From assembly GCA_010692645.1 (NCBI GenBank), contig JAAHGS010000019.1, positions 62,001 through 126,000 on the forward strand: a stretch of 64,000 nucleotides of DNA, in the 5' to 3' direction. The stretch comes from Symploca sp. SIO2E9 (GTDB lineage: Bacteria > Cyanobacteriota > Cyanobacteriia > Cyanobacteriales > Coleofasciculaceae). Below the pieces are notes generated by a model. It saw only the letters and a program-made list of their open reading frames with translations, did no database searches and was not told the origin of the DNA. Positions 17,540 to 25,244 of this stretch are shown here, one piece after another. The position numbers and the translations under genes are program-made. Each line of letters starts with the position of its first letter. Position 1 is the first letter of the stretch.

Positions 17540-17581
17540 TTATGGTTCATGGTTCATATTTTATTGCTCATGGTTCATTGG
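17540..17581. repeat. short ATGGTTCAT repeats
   Basis: ATGGTTCATGGTTCAT at the start and CTCATGGTTCATTGG at the end give three ATGGTTCAT units. A fourth lies at 17747-17755. They surround the inverted-repeat element at 17621-17736, whose target duplication TGAAC overlaps the same motif in reverse. Confidence 0.45.
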
Positions 17582-17620
17582 CTTAGTATTCGACAGTTGT
17601 GAAATACTTTCCCAATGAAC

Positions 17621-17736
17621 TATAGCACTTCTCAAATTGGTGAGATACAAACTTCTTGCTTTTAGGGAGCAGGGAGTAGGGAGCAGGAAGCAGGCAACAG
17701 AACTAGGTGTATCTCAGTTATTCGAGAAACGCTATA
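17621..17736. mobile_element. 116-bp inverted-repeat element with 5-bp target duplication (TGAAC)
   Basis: The 29-base ends TATAGCACTTCTC ... GAGATACA (17621-17649) and TGTATCTC ... GAGAAACGCTATA (17708-17736) are inverted copies, with mismatches in the middle. TGAAC precedes (17616-17620) and follows (17737-17741). The interior is a GGGAGCAGGGAGTAGGGAGC tract. It is too short to encode a transposase and fits a non-autonomous miniature element. Confidence 0.82.
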
Positions 17737-17788
17737 TGAACAGTTAATGGTTCATTAACTATTACCACGAGCCAAAGGAAAAGTAGAA

Positions 17789-18661
17789 GTGCACTTTAAG
17801 CTAGGAAGGCGGGTTAAGCAGTGGGTACTCAATAGCCAGCAGTATTTTGTGCGACTACTAGATAGTTCTGTCAGATTTAGAATCCTGCTCTCTTTTTTAG
17901 TTGCTTATACAGCACTTTTAGCACTTCAAACCTTAGAGCGGCAATTACATAACTCCCCTAGTTGTCAATCGCCTCTGAGTTGTTGGGCGACGCACTTTGT
18001 CTCTGTGATTTCAGTCGATCATCTCGAAGGCTTTAGTATTCTAGTTGTAGCAATTCTTTACTTGCTCGAAAGCCGCGACCGCAAAAAAAGAAAGCATTAT
18101 GAAGCATGGCAGATTATTGATCAAGCTGCTGCTACGAAAGTTACTACTAGCTACGCTCGCCTCCATGCTCTGCAAGATTTGAATGAAGACGGGATTTCAC
18201 TCGGCTGTCTGGATGTGTCTCAAGCTGATTTGAGGGGTATCAATTTGAGAGGCGCTGATTTAAGTGAAGCAACCCTGAGGGGTGCTAATCTCAAAAATGC
18301 CAATCTCAGTAATGCTAATCTTGCTAATGCTAACTTCAATGAAGCTAATCTTCAAGACTCTAATCTTAGTGGTGCCAACCTTAAAGGAGTCTACTTATGT
18401 GATGCCAATTTAGCTAGAGCAAATCTCAAGGGAGCTAACCTAACAAAATGCAATCTCAGTAAAGCTAACTTGGAGCAAGCACAATTGGAAGGGGTTAAGC
18501 TGGAGGATGCTAACTTGGCACAAACCAATTTCAGGAATGCCAACCTCACCTGTGCTAATCTCCAAGGAGCTCGCCTTAGAGAAAATCATCGTGGTGGCGC
18601 TGATTTTAAGGGAGCTAATCTGGCAGGTGCGACGATGCCTGATGGTACAGTTAATCTTTAA
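17789..18661 (+). CDS. pentapeptide-repeat membrane protein
   Basis: This 290-residue protein has two hydrophobic segments near the N-terminus (VRFRILLSFLVAYTALLALQ and GFSILVVAILYLLE), then a basic stretch and a linker. From about residue 140 to the end runs a right-handed quadrilateral beta-helix of A(D/N)Lxx repeats (ADLRGINLRGADLSEATLRG and about 25 further units). The repeats should lie on one face of the membrane. Pentapeptide proteins are abundant in cyanobacteria and mostly of unknown role. GTG 17789 is preceded by a purine-rich GGAAAAGTAGAA. Confidence 0.85.
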   Translation: MHFKLGRRVKQWVLNSQQYFVRLLDSSVRFRILLSFLVAYTALLALQTLERQLHNSPSCQSPLSCWATHFVSVISVDHLEGFSILVVAILYLLESRDRKKRKHYEAWQIIDQAAATKVTTSYARLHALQDLNEDGISLGCLDVSQADLRGINLRGADLSEATLRGANLKNANLSNANLANANFNEANLQDSNLSGANLKGVYLCDANLARANLKGANLTKCNLSKANLEQAQLEGVKLEDANLAQTNFRNANLTCANLQGARLRENHRGGADFKGANLAGATMPDGTVNL

Positions 18662-18719
18662 GAAAATACGCCAAATTATTTCAGGCTTTTGGGTTTGACA
18701 ATAGCAAGTCGGTGATGAT

Positions 18720-19673
18720 ATGGAGAAGTTTAATCCCTCTAAGCAAGTACAAACTCAACCTGCAAACCTAATAGTGTTAGGTACTGGCGCTTGGGGTTCA
18801 GCTTTGGCAAATTTGGCACGTAGTAACGCTCATCAAGTATGCTTGTGGTCACGTAGCAGTAACCAACAGTTGGAAGAAGTTTTGGCTGATGCCGAGATTA
18901 TTGTCTCAGCTATTCCTATGAAAGGAGTTGCAGCTACTGTTGCCAAGATTAAAGCCATTGGCATCAACAAGGAGACTATAATCATAACAGCAACAAAGGG
19001 TTTAGACCTAGCTACTACCCTTACTCCTTCCCAAATTTGGCAAGCAGCGTTTCCGGGGCATCCGATTGTGGTACTCTCTGGACCTAATCTTTCCAAGGAA
19101 ATTGAACAGGGATTGCCAGCAGCAACAGTAGTTGCCAGTACTAACCTGGCAGTGGTTCAAACTGTGCAAAATATCTTTGCCTGTGAGCGCTTCCGTGTTT
19201 ATCGCTCTCAAGACCCGATTGGTGTAGAATTAGGGGGTACCCTTAAGAATGTGATGGCGATCGCAGCTGGAGTTTGCGATGGTCTGCAATTAGGTACTAA
19301 TGCTAAATCAGCTCTAATTACTCGTGCCCTAGCAGAAATTATTCGTATCGGCACCCACCTTGGTGGAAAAACTGAAACTTTTTTTGGCTTATCTGGTTTG
19401 GGGGATATGTTGGCAACTTGCAGTAGCCCTCTAAGTCGTAACTATCGAGTTGGTTATGGTTTGGCTCAGGGGAAGAGTTTGGAGGAAATCTTGACACAGT
19501 TGCAGAGTACCGCCGAAGGGGTTAACACTACTAATGTCTTGATTGAAATTGCCAATCGTGAGGAGATTCCAGTACCAATTTCTAGAGAGGTTCATCGTTT
19601 GCTCAATAATCTCATTACTCCTCAGCAAGCGGTGGAAGTTTTGATGGAAAGGGATTTGAAGGCAGAGTTATAG
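18720..19673 (+). CDS. gpsA: NAD(P)H-dependent glycerol-3-phosphate dehydrogenase
   Basis: The product is 317 residues. LIVLGTGAWGSALANLAR is the Rossmann GxGxxG loop, and AEIIVSAIPMKGV, LSGPNLSKEIEQGLPAATVV, GGTLKNVMAIAAGVCDG (catalytic Lys) and FFGLSGLGDMLATCSSPLSR are the standard GpsA blocks. The enzyme reduces dihydroxyacetone phosphate to sn-glycerol-3-phosphate for phospholipid and glycolipid backbones. The protein is slightly short because of a compact loop after CLWSRSS, as in other cyanobacterial GpsA. It starts 58 bp after the pentapeptide gene, so co-transcription is possible. Confidence 0.93.
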   Translation: MEKFNPSKQVQTQPANLIVLGTGAWGSALANLARSNAHQVCLWSRSSNQQLEEVLADAEIIVSAIPMKGVAATVAKIKAIGINKETIIITATKGLDLATTLTPSQIWQAAFPGHPIVVLSGPNLSKEIEQGLPAATVVASTNLAVVQTVQNIFACERFRVYRSQDPIGVELGGTLKNVMAIAAGVCDGLQLGTNAKSALITRALAEIIRIGTHLGGKTETFFGLSGLGDMLATCSSPLSRNYRVGYGLAQGKSLEEILTQLQSTAEGVNTTNVLIEIANREEIPVPISREVHRLLNNLITPQQAVEVLMERDLKAEL

Positions 19674-19914
19674 CGCTTTTCTATTGAGGGAGAGGGAAGA
19701 GAGAGGGGGAGAGGGGGAGAGGTAAGCTAAACTAAATCTAATCTGCATAATTTAAAACTTTTGATGATAGATAAGTCATAATTTTGCCAACGGGAGCGCA
19801 TACATAGATAACTTAACTACTTCCCACAAGCCCTAACTACTAGTTAAAGTCTGTTCAGCTAACTCTCATGGCTTTTTCAGGATTAATTAAGGTTGATCGT
19901 CAATTATAGAAATA

Positions 19915-20003
19915 TATCAACAGCTGTTACGTCAGGTAACAGTTAGTAACTCTGGTTCTTTGCTAAATCGCCCGTCTTAATGACAAAGGCGGGTATTTTT
20001 TCT
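19915..20003 (+). ncRNA. candidate small RNA ending in an intrinsic terminator
   Basis: A perfect 7-bp hairpin (CTGTTAC-gtcag-GTAACAG, 19924-19942) is followed by an unpaired stretch and then by a strong terminator (19971-20002). A TATAGA sequence lies just upstream near 19906. The unit is about 240 bp beyond the gpsA stop and contains no reading frame, so an independent short transcript is plausible. A long 3' UTR of gpsA is the alternative. Confidence 0.35.
19971..20002 (+). terminator. Rho-independent terminator
   Basis: CCCGTCTT at 19971-19978 pairs with AAGGCGGG at 19986-19993 (one G-T pair), and a T-rich run TATTTTTTCT follows. It reads rightward. It would end the candidate small RNA or read-through from gpsA. 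Confidence 0.7.
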
Positions 20004-20148
20004 CTTGTATCAATCGCAACGAGCTACCTCCCGCCAAACCAGAAAGCATAGCGGGAGTACTCTCGCCACAATCATCTATCCTATATTCACCCTTGATGAT
20101 CGAGAAGACTCGATTATATACCATAGAGAGCTTTTTTGCCAATACTAC

Positions 20149-21090
20149 TTAAGTCTTAGCAACTCTTAAGCTCTGCCACCGAGTTCCTTCATAGCCAAAA
20201 TTGAATAGTTCTGGATGTAGAATCTCTGCCAAAATTTCTAAAGAATCTACTAGTCGTGGTCCTGGACGGTTGAAATAAGCATTCCCATCACTAATATAAA
20301 CTTTGCTACTGCCGACAGCTTGCAATTTTGACCACTCTGGATGCTGAATAAGCTGCTTGGCTTCTTGTCGCGTGCGTTCTAAATCAAAGCCGCAGGGCAT
20401 AATAATTATTACTTCTGGATCAGCCGTTACTAAATCTCCCCATTTTAGGTAAGGGGAATGCTCGCCCAAAGTTCCAAATAAAGGATTGCCACCAGCAATT
20501 TTTAGTAATTCTGGGATCCAATTAGCAGCTGCCATCAGGGGTTCAGTCCACTCGATGCAGGCGACTGTGGGACAGGCTTTTTCCGGTAGTACTTGCGTCT
20601 TTTGCCTACAGGCTTCGAGGCGAGACTGCAATTGAGTCAGCAGAGGTTGTGATTCTACTCCTAGAATGGTAGCAACTCGCTCAATATCTGTCCAAACTTC
20701 GGTAAGTAAATTTGGCTGCAAGGAAATCAGCTTGGGGTTGCTGTGAGTAAGTGTAGCAACAGCTTCCTCGACAACATCAAGGTTGACAGCACAGACGTCA
20801 CATTGGTCTTGAGTGACAATGTGAGTTGGTTGCAACTCTTCTAGGACATCTATTTTGATTTGGTAGATACTAAGGGCTTTCTGTACTAAATTGAGGACAT
20901 CGGTATCAATTTGGGCGCTGGGTTTTTCGCTGTTGATTTGTGCCTCAGTGCAAATAGGTCGATTTTGAATTTCTGGGGGATAGTCACATTCGTGCGATCG
21001 CCCCACGATTTTATCAGTTAAACCTAATGCCGCCACTATTTCTGTGGCACTGGGGAGTAAAGTGATGATTCTTAGGTTTGAGGAAATCAT
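20149..21090 (-). CDS. BtuF-like cobalamin/metal-chelate-binding protein
   Basis: The product is about 313 residues. RIITLLPSATEIVAALGL, IVGRSHECDYPP, LQPTHIVTQDQCDVCAVN, CIEWTEPLMAAANWIPEL and DPEVIIIMPCGFDLERT match the periplasmic-binding-protein family of BtuF and siderophore receptors. The 'HECDYP...CDVCAV' subgroup is annotated as cobalamin-binding. No signal peptide is evident: with ATG 21090 the protein opens directly with the first core strand. A cytoplasmic protein of this fold, or one exported by an unrecognised route, must be considered. It lies 52 bp after the TetR gene on the same strand. No cobalamin riboswitch precedes it. Confidence 0.7.
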   Translation of the reverse strand: MISSNLRIITLLPSATEIVAALGLTDKIVGRSHECDYPPEIQNRPICTEAQINSEKPSAQIDTDVLNLVQKALSIYQIKIDVLEELQPTHIVTQDQCDVCAVNLDVVEEAVATLTHSNPKLISLQPNLLTEVWTDIERVATILGVESQPLLTQLQSRLEACRQKTQVLPEKACPTVACIEWTEPLMAAANWIPELLKIAGGNPLFGTLGEHSPYLKWGDLVTADPEVIIIMPCGFDLERTRQEAKQLIQHPEWSKLQAVGSSKVYISDGNAYFNRPGPRLVDSLEILAEILHPELFNFGYEGTRWQSLRVAKT

Positions 21091-21142
21091 TGGATTTTGG
21101 ATTTTCAATTTAGTAAAAAATTATAAAAGTTGAAGATTTTAA

Positions 21143-21688
21143 CTAGTCATCCAAGAGCTTCTCAGGAAGATTAGCTAAAACGCGCTCAAAGGGAGCTATA
21201 TCATCGAATGCCCTAACCAACACCAACACCCCTTGGATTTGTATCACTGCATCCTCTGCCTTGTGCCGTGCTACTTCTGGTTCAATTCCTGCCTCAACTA
21301 AGACTTTAGCTAGTTGATCAATCCAAGTTTTGAGAGCTTGCTGGATTGATGCGTGAAATAAATCATTCGCCTCCCCAAAAGACATGATATTGAGCAAGCA
21401 AGTCTCCTGCCCTTGAGAGTAAAACTCATTTATGTTCTGGCACATTACCCGAAGGCGTTGGCTTGGATTGTCACTGGTCCGCAAACTAGCCAAAACCGTT
21501 GTCTCAAACCAACGATTGACGTATTCCAACACTGCTGCAGCCATCTCTTCCTTACCCCTGGGAAAGTAGTGGTAGAGACTTGCTCTCCCTAACCCCGTTG
21601 CCTTGGAGAGACGGGAAAGAGTTGTTCCCTCATAGCCATACTGTCGAAATACTCCAATCAGTTTAGCAATAGTTTTTTCTCTAGACAT
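21143..21688 (-). CDS. TetR/AcrR family transcriptional regulator
   Basis: The product is 181 residues. Residues 5-50 form the helix-turn-helix: TIAKLIGVFRQYGYEGTTLS then RLSKATGLGRASLYHYFPRG is the classic TetR signature. The C-terminal part (ETCLLNIMSFGEANDLFH, ALKTWIDQLAKVLVEAGIEP) fits the YcdC/TetR ligand-binding and dimer domain. It probably represses its own promoter and perhaps the downstream BtuF-like gene by binding the palindromes at 21796-21848. The ligand is unknown. Confidence 0.88.
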   Translation of the reverse strand: MSREKTIAKLIGVFRQYGYEGTTLSRLSKATGLGRASLYHYFPRGKEEMAAAVLEYVNRWFETTVLASLRTSDNPSQRLRVMCQNINEFYSQGQETCLLNIMSFGEANDLFHASIQQALKTWIDQLAKVLVEAGIEPEVARHKAEDAVIQIQGVLVLVRAFDDIAPFERVLANLPEKLLDD

Positions 21689-21795
21689 AGTTTAATCGGC
21701 TTTCCTGAAATTGACAAAGAAGTCCAGAAATGGGAAGATTAGAACGGTGCCGAGTTCAGCGACGCTTTTTTTCGGTTCTTTGCATTTTTTTATTG

Positions 21796-21811
21796 TACCG
21801 AATGTTCTGTA
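21796..21811. promoter_or_regulatory. imperfect TetR-type operator O1 over a -10 box
   Basis: TACCGAATGTTCTGTA is an imperfect copy of the perfect palindrome at 21833-21848, with centres 37 bp apart. Read on the minus strand, its edge contains TACAAT, a good -10 for the TetR gene, so a bound repressor would block the promoter. Confidence 0.55.
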
Positions 21812-21820
21812 AATTATCAC

Positions 21821-21860
21821 GAGCCCCATTTGTACCGAACGTTCGGTACAAATGGGGCTC
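21821..21860. promoter_or_regulatory. perfect 40-bp palindrome with TetR-type operator core
   Basis: Bases 21821-21840 and 21841-21860 are exact reverse complements. The centre TACCGAACGTTCGGTA (21833-21848) looks like a TetR-family operator. The outer arms (GAGCCCCATTTG) extend the symmetry well beyond a usual operator, so the site could also form a cruciform. It lies between the TetR gene and a short rightward frame. Confidence 0.7.
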
Positions 21861-22057
21861 CGAACCTACTTCACTCAGAGATTGAAATTAATAGTTCCTG
21901 TGAATTGGCAATACCTGGAGAATTAATCGACAAACCTAATACTGCCATACTTGCAATTAGTTTCCTCATTTTATCATTTCTTGTAGAAGAGGCTACTAAG
22001 TTATACGAGAACTTTTCTGAATATCTGAATAAAAAACATGAGAATAAAAAAGCCTGA
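21830..22057 (+). CDS. possible small single-pass membrane protein (weak)
   Basis: A rightward frame of up to 75 residues lacks any ATG near its start; the first usable codon is a TTG inside the 40-bp palindrome. The second half is plausible protein: a hydrophobic helix (TAILAISFLILSFLVEEA) followed by a charged tail (LYENFSEYLNKKHENKKA). It may be a small membrane protein controlled by the TetR regulator, or the 3' remnant of a larger gene. No similarity is recognised. Confidence 0.3.
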   Translation: MYRTFGTNGAPNLLHSEIEINSSCELAIPGELIDKPNTAILAISFLILSFLVEEATKLYENFSEYLNKKHENKKA

Positions 22058-22068
22058 CTGATTAGCCT

Positions 22069-23067
22069 CTAATTAAGGATGGGAGTTTTGTATTCAACCA
22101 AGCTGCGACGTCTTCCTAGTAATCTGCTCAAGTGAAACTGAATCTGACCCTGTACTCCAGGAAACTTGCTCAACACACAAGAGATGGCATAAATAGCAGC
22201 ACCCTTGGAGCTAAAACCTTGCTGTAAGGTATAGCGATAGCTGCGATAGGTCACTAAAGGATAACCCCCTAGCAACAATAGGCTTAAGCCAGTGGTGGGC
22301 CATGCTGCTCCCAAGGCAAGCAGTGGTAATAATAACCCCCAGAGCCAAATACTCAGACTTTCCTTAACCCAATGACGCTCTGGAGGACTACCATGTAACC
22401 AGGAACCCTCTGCATAGGCATGACCTGCTCGTAGAGAACGCTTCCACCACTGTTCGAAACGCATCATTTGAGCATCATGTAAAGTCATCTCAGCATCAAG
22501 ACGCGCAATCTTCCACCCTTGCTGACGAATCCGTACACACAGTTCCGGTTCCTCACCAGCAATTAGAGTGGGATTAAAACCGCCAACTTGCTCAAAGGCT
22601 TCCACACGCATCATCGAATCTCCGCCACAGGCTTTAGCTTCGCCAATTGGCGTATCCCACTCAATGTCGCATAATTGATTGTAGATCGAACTTTCGGGGA
22701 AGCGTTCCCGCCGACGACCACAAACTACAGCGAGCTGAGGTTTGGCTTCAAGTTCCTGTTGGGCGTGAACTAACCACCCTTCAACTACTTCGCAGTCGCC
22801 ATCAACAAATTGAACCAATTCAATGTCCTGGTTTGCTGCCAGTAGATGGGCAAAGCCCTCATTCCTAGCGCGAGCAGCTGTAAAGGGGATAGACAAGTCA
22901 AGTTCAACTACATCTACTCCTAAGGATCTAGCCATTTCCACACTACCATCTGTTGAGCCAGAATCAACATAGACAATATGGGCAACTTTCCCGATCACAG
23001 AAAGCAAACACTGGCGTAGGCGTTCACCTTCGTTGCGTCCGATGGCAACTAATCCGACTTGCTTCAA
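22069..23067 (-). CDS. GT2 family glycosyltransferase with C-terminal membrane segment
   Basis: The product is 332 residues. GLVAIGRNEGERLRQCL and IVYVDSGSTDGSVEMA form the GT-A nucleotide-binding half. QFVDGDCEVVEGW carries the DxD metal motif (DGD), and GGDSMMRVEAFEQVGGF and the EEPELCVRIRQQGW block are typical acceptor-side motifs. Near the end, SIWLWGLLLPLLALGAAWPT is hydrophobic and should anchor the enzyme to the membrane. It is the last gene of the leftward exopolysaccharide arm. TTG 23067 is used, with AGAGG six bases upstream. Donor and acceptor are unknown. Confidence 0.85.
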   Translation of the reverse strand: MKQVGLVAIGRNEGERLRQCLLSVIGKVAHIVYVDSGSTDGSVEMARSLGVDVVELDLSIPFTAARARNEGFAHLLAANQDIELVQFVDGDCEVVEGWLVHAQQELEAKPQLAVVCGRRRERFPESSIYNQLCDIEWDTPIGEAKACGGDSMMRVEAFEQVGGFNPTLIAGEEPELCVRIRQQGWKIARLDAEMTLHDAQMMRFEQWWKRSLRAGHAYAEGSWLHGSPPERHWVKESLSIWLWGLLLPLLALGAAWPTTGLSLLLLGGYPLVTYRSYRYTLQQGFSSKGAAIYAISCVLSKFPGVQGQIQFHLSRLLGRRRSLVEYKTPILN

Positions 23068-23148
23068 ACCTTGCCTCTTGAATTCGACGACTTAGAGAAT
23101 GGGATTTGCCCATAAAAAAATAGGCAAACGCTAATTCAGAGCATCTTT

Positions 23149-24054
23149 CTAAAAGTATCGAATTTGAAGCAAAAGCCGGTCTTTTGTAATTGGGGTAGTT
23201 GCTTTATGAAAGCAGAAAGGGTCTTGAAAGAAACCCAAACCTCTCTTCCCTTCAATAACAATTTCCTGCTCTTTGCCGTAATAATTATGCACAGCATCGT
23301 CAGTTTGTTGACAGGGAGAAAATAACATCTTTAAGGGCTTCTTGTCATGAGAAGTCTTAATCATAACGTGAGGGCCGGAAGATGTATCCACATCAGTTAT
23401 GTAAAAATAAATTCTTACAGAATTATAACCAGGAATATCGTAATGATAAATTACTGGTTCATTGAGCCGCTTTTGTTGTTCATCAGGTAAATTGGAAATC
23501 ATTGTCCAACTCATATACCGCAATATTCGAGTTGGCCAATAACCCAAATATCCCCGAGCTACTTGTAGAAGCAGAGGGTCTTGCACTAACTTCTCGATTG
23601 CTTCACAACCCATTAAAGTTGAGTCACTAAACTCTGCTAGCGCTACTGGATGCTTGTCTCGCAGACAACCGTTTTTTACCTCTGTGATTAGAAATTCACC
23701 CTCTGCTCTTGCCTCTCCAGTTGCGGAACAAGGAGTTGTGCAGGCATATTGGTAGACTTCTTTTACCATAGGATCGGGTAAATTTACACCAAACGCCACC
23801 CCTTCCCGGCGAATTTCCTTGACATATGTCTCGGCGGTAAGATTACCAAAGACTGATTGGTCACGAATGGTCAGATGCTGTTTGCTGGCAGTAGGATTAC
23901 GGCTTTCTCTTTGGCTTTGAACAAGACTATATGCTTTTCGACCAAGACTAAATCGAGCAATCAACCTTTCCATTGCTCGAGCCTGATCCCCTGTCCACAA
24001 CCGGTCAGTGAGTGTTGATAATGCAGTAGAGTACTTTAATGTGTTGGTGGTCAT
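23149..24054 (-). CDS. phytanoyl-CoA-dioxygenase-like Fe(II)/2OG oxygenase-fold protein
   Basis: This 301-residue protein has the metal triad: HYD in VIYHYDIPGYNSVRIYFYIT (HxD), distal His in FFQDPFCFHKATTP, and the 2-oxoglutarate Arg in RLLLQIRYF at the very end. GPHVMIKTSH is the usual strand near the active site. About 90 N-terminal residues precede the fold and contain a basic helical segment. The substrate is unknown; the setting suggests hydroxylation or oxidation of a sugar or a lipid-linked intermediate. A strong RBS (AGGAG five bases before ATG 24054) marks the start. The next gene upstream is a sulfotransferase. Confidence 0.72.
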   Translation of the reverse strand: MTTNTLKYSTALSTLTDRLWTGDQARAMERLIARFSLGRKAYSLVQSQRESRNPTASKQHLTIRDQSVFGNLTAETYVKEIRREGVAFGVNLPDPMVKEVYQYACTTPCSATGEARAEGEFLITEVKNGCLRDKHPVALAEFSDSTLMGCEAIEKLVQDPLLLQVARGYLGYWPTRILRYMSWTMISNLPDEQQKRLNEPVIYHYDIPGYNSVRIYFYITDVDTSSGPHVMIKTSHDKKPLKMLFSPCQQTDDAVHNYYGKEQEIVIEGKRGLGFFQDPFCFHKATTPITKDRLLLQIRYF

Positions 24055-24115
24055 ATCAACTCCTAGTAATAAATTAACAATGAAAATGTTCTTGCATCAC
24101 TGTGGAGATTTTTAA

Positions 24116-25096
24116 TCAAAGACTCCCCTTTATCAAACGATTTGCCCGGACTCCTTTCCAGATGAAAGTAAGTAGATTACAGATAGCAATTATGCGGGCA
24201 CGTTGCCCAACGGCTGGAGGACTATAAAGCCTTGGATAGCCCATTTTTTCCATTAAATCGCCACAAATAAATTCAATGTCTTTGATCTGCTGCTCACTTA
24301 AAAAAGTCTTGAATTTGCCAACGCTCTGCACATTCAATTCTTTCTTTGTACCCAGCATATGCTGACCACCGTCACCTATTTGAGGATTCCGCGCATCCTC
24401 ATTAAAGTTTAGCATTTCATTGATGAAATCAGTATTCAAACTTAAGAATTTACAGATTGTTTTTAAGTTGGTAATAGGACCTGATACTAAATCTTCATAT
24501 TTTAGCTTTAAATAACGCTTATTGCCTAGTATTTCTCCTTGTTTAGTCATGATTCTAAATACAAATTGCCACTGCCAAGCAAGGATAATATGCGCTGGAA
24601 AAATATTCCTTAGTGGTACAATTTGAGGTAAAGACTTTTCCATCGAGCTGATCACGTCTCGTGGGTCACGGATAATATTAACAAATTGTGCTTCAGGATA
24701 CCATTGTTGAAGGCGATAAACAAACTGCCAATTTTGAGGCTTTTTTTCTCCCCAACGAGCATTTTCTTTGCCCATCGAGATAGCACAAGCTTGATAGAGG
24801 CAAGCTAATAATACACTATTGTCAGCTGGGAGGTTTTCCTGTAAAAGTTCCCTAAAATATTCTTCATTCAGGATTAAATCATAGTAATCTGGTATTGTTT
24901 TCAGGATCCAATCAATATCTTTAATTTGATGAGTCCGATGACGATATTGTCTAGGAATTCGTTGAAAAGCCTCTGACTCTTTGGGTATAAAGAGCTCTGG
25001 GTGTCTATTAAGCATCAGGCGCAGCATAGTTGTACCCGATCTGCTGTAGCCAATTACAAATACTGGATCTAGACGGACTTTTTTATTTTCTTTCAC
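24116..25096 (-). CDS. sulfotransferase (1 of 5)
   Basis: The product is 326 residues. VFVIGYSRSGTTMLRLMLNR is the 5'-phosphosulfate-binding loop of PAPS-dependent sulfotransferases, and FVNIIRDPRDVISS is the 3'-phosphate-binding motif with the Arg and Ser. The rest (YLKLKYEDLVSGPITNLKTI) matches the Sulfotransfer_3/1 families. The enzyme moves sulfate from PAPS to a hydroxyl or amine. In this locus a glycan or its lipid-linked precursor is the likely acceptor. GTG 25096 is the start. The five sulfotransferases in the locus are clearly divergent from one another, so they probably modify different positions. Confidence 0.85.
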   Translation of the reverse strand: MKENKKVRLDPVFVIGYSRSGTTMLRLMLNRHPELFIPKESEAFQRIPRQYRHRTHQIKDIDWILKTIPDYYDLILNEEYFRELLQENLPADNSVLLACLYQACAISMGKENARWGEKKPQNWQFVYRLQQWYPEAQFVNIIRDPRDVISSMEKSLPQIVPLRNIFPAHIILAWQWQFVFRIMTKQGEILGNKRYLKLKYEDLVSGPITNLKTICKFLSLNTDFINEMLNFNEDARNPQIGDGGQHMLGTKKELNVQSVGKFKTFLSEQQIKDIEFICGDLMEKMGYPRLYSPPAVGQRARIIAICNLLTFIWKGVRANRLIKGSL

Positions 25097-25244
25097 AACC
25101 TATTGAGCCTCCATATAATCTTTCTTCATTCACTCCAAGTTTAATAATTTCTAAAAATTAGGATTTGGTTTATGGTTGTGATGGCTTATATGATGATTAT
25201 GCAATTTCTTAAAGTATTTAATTATTCTAAAATTTTGAATCATC

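Noticed and set aside
21091-21142. Cobalamin riboswitch before the BtuF-like gene
   Set aside because: The gap to the TetR gene is only about 50 bases, too short for the riboswitch, and no B12-box-like sequence is seen.
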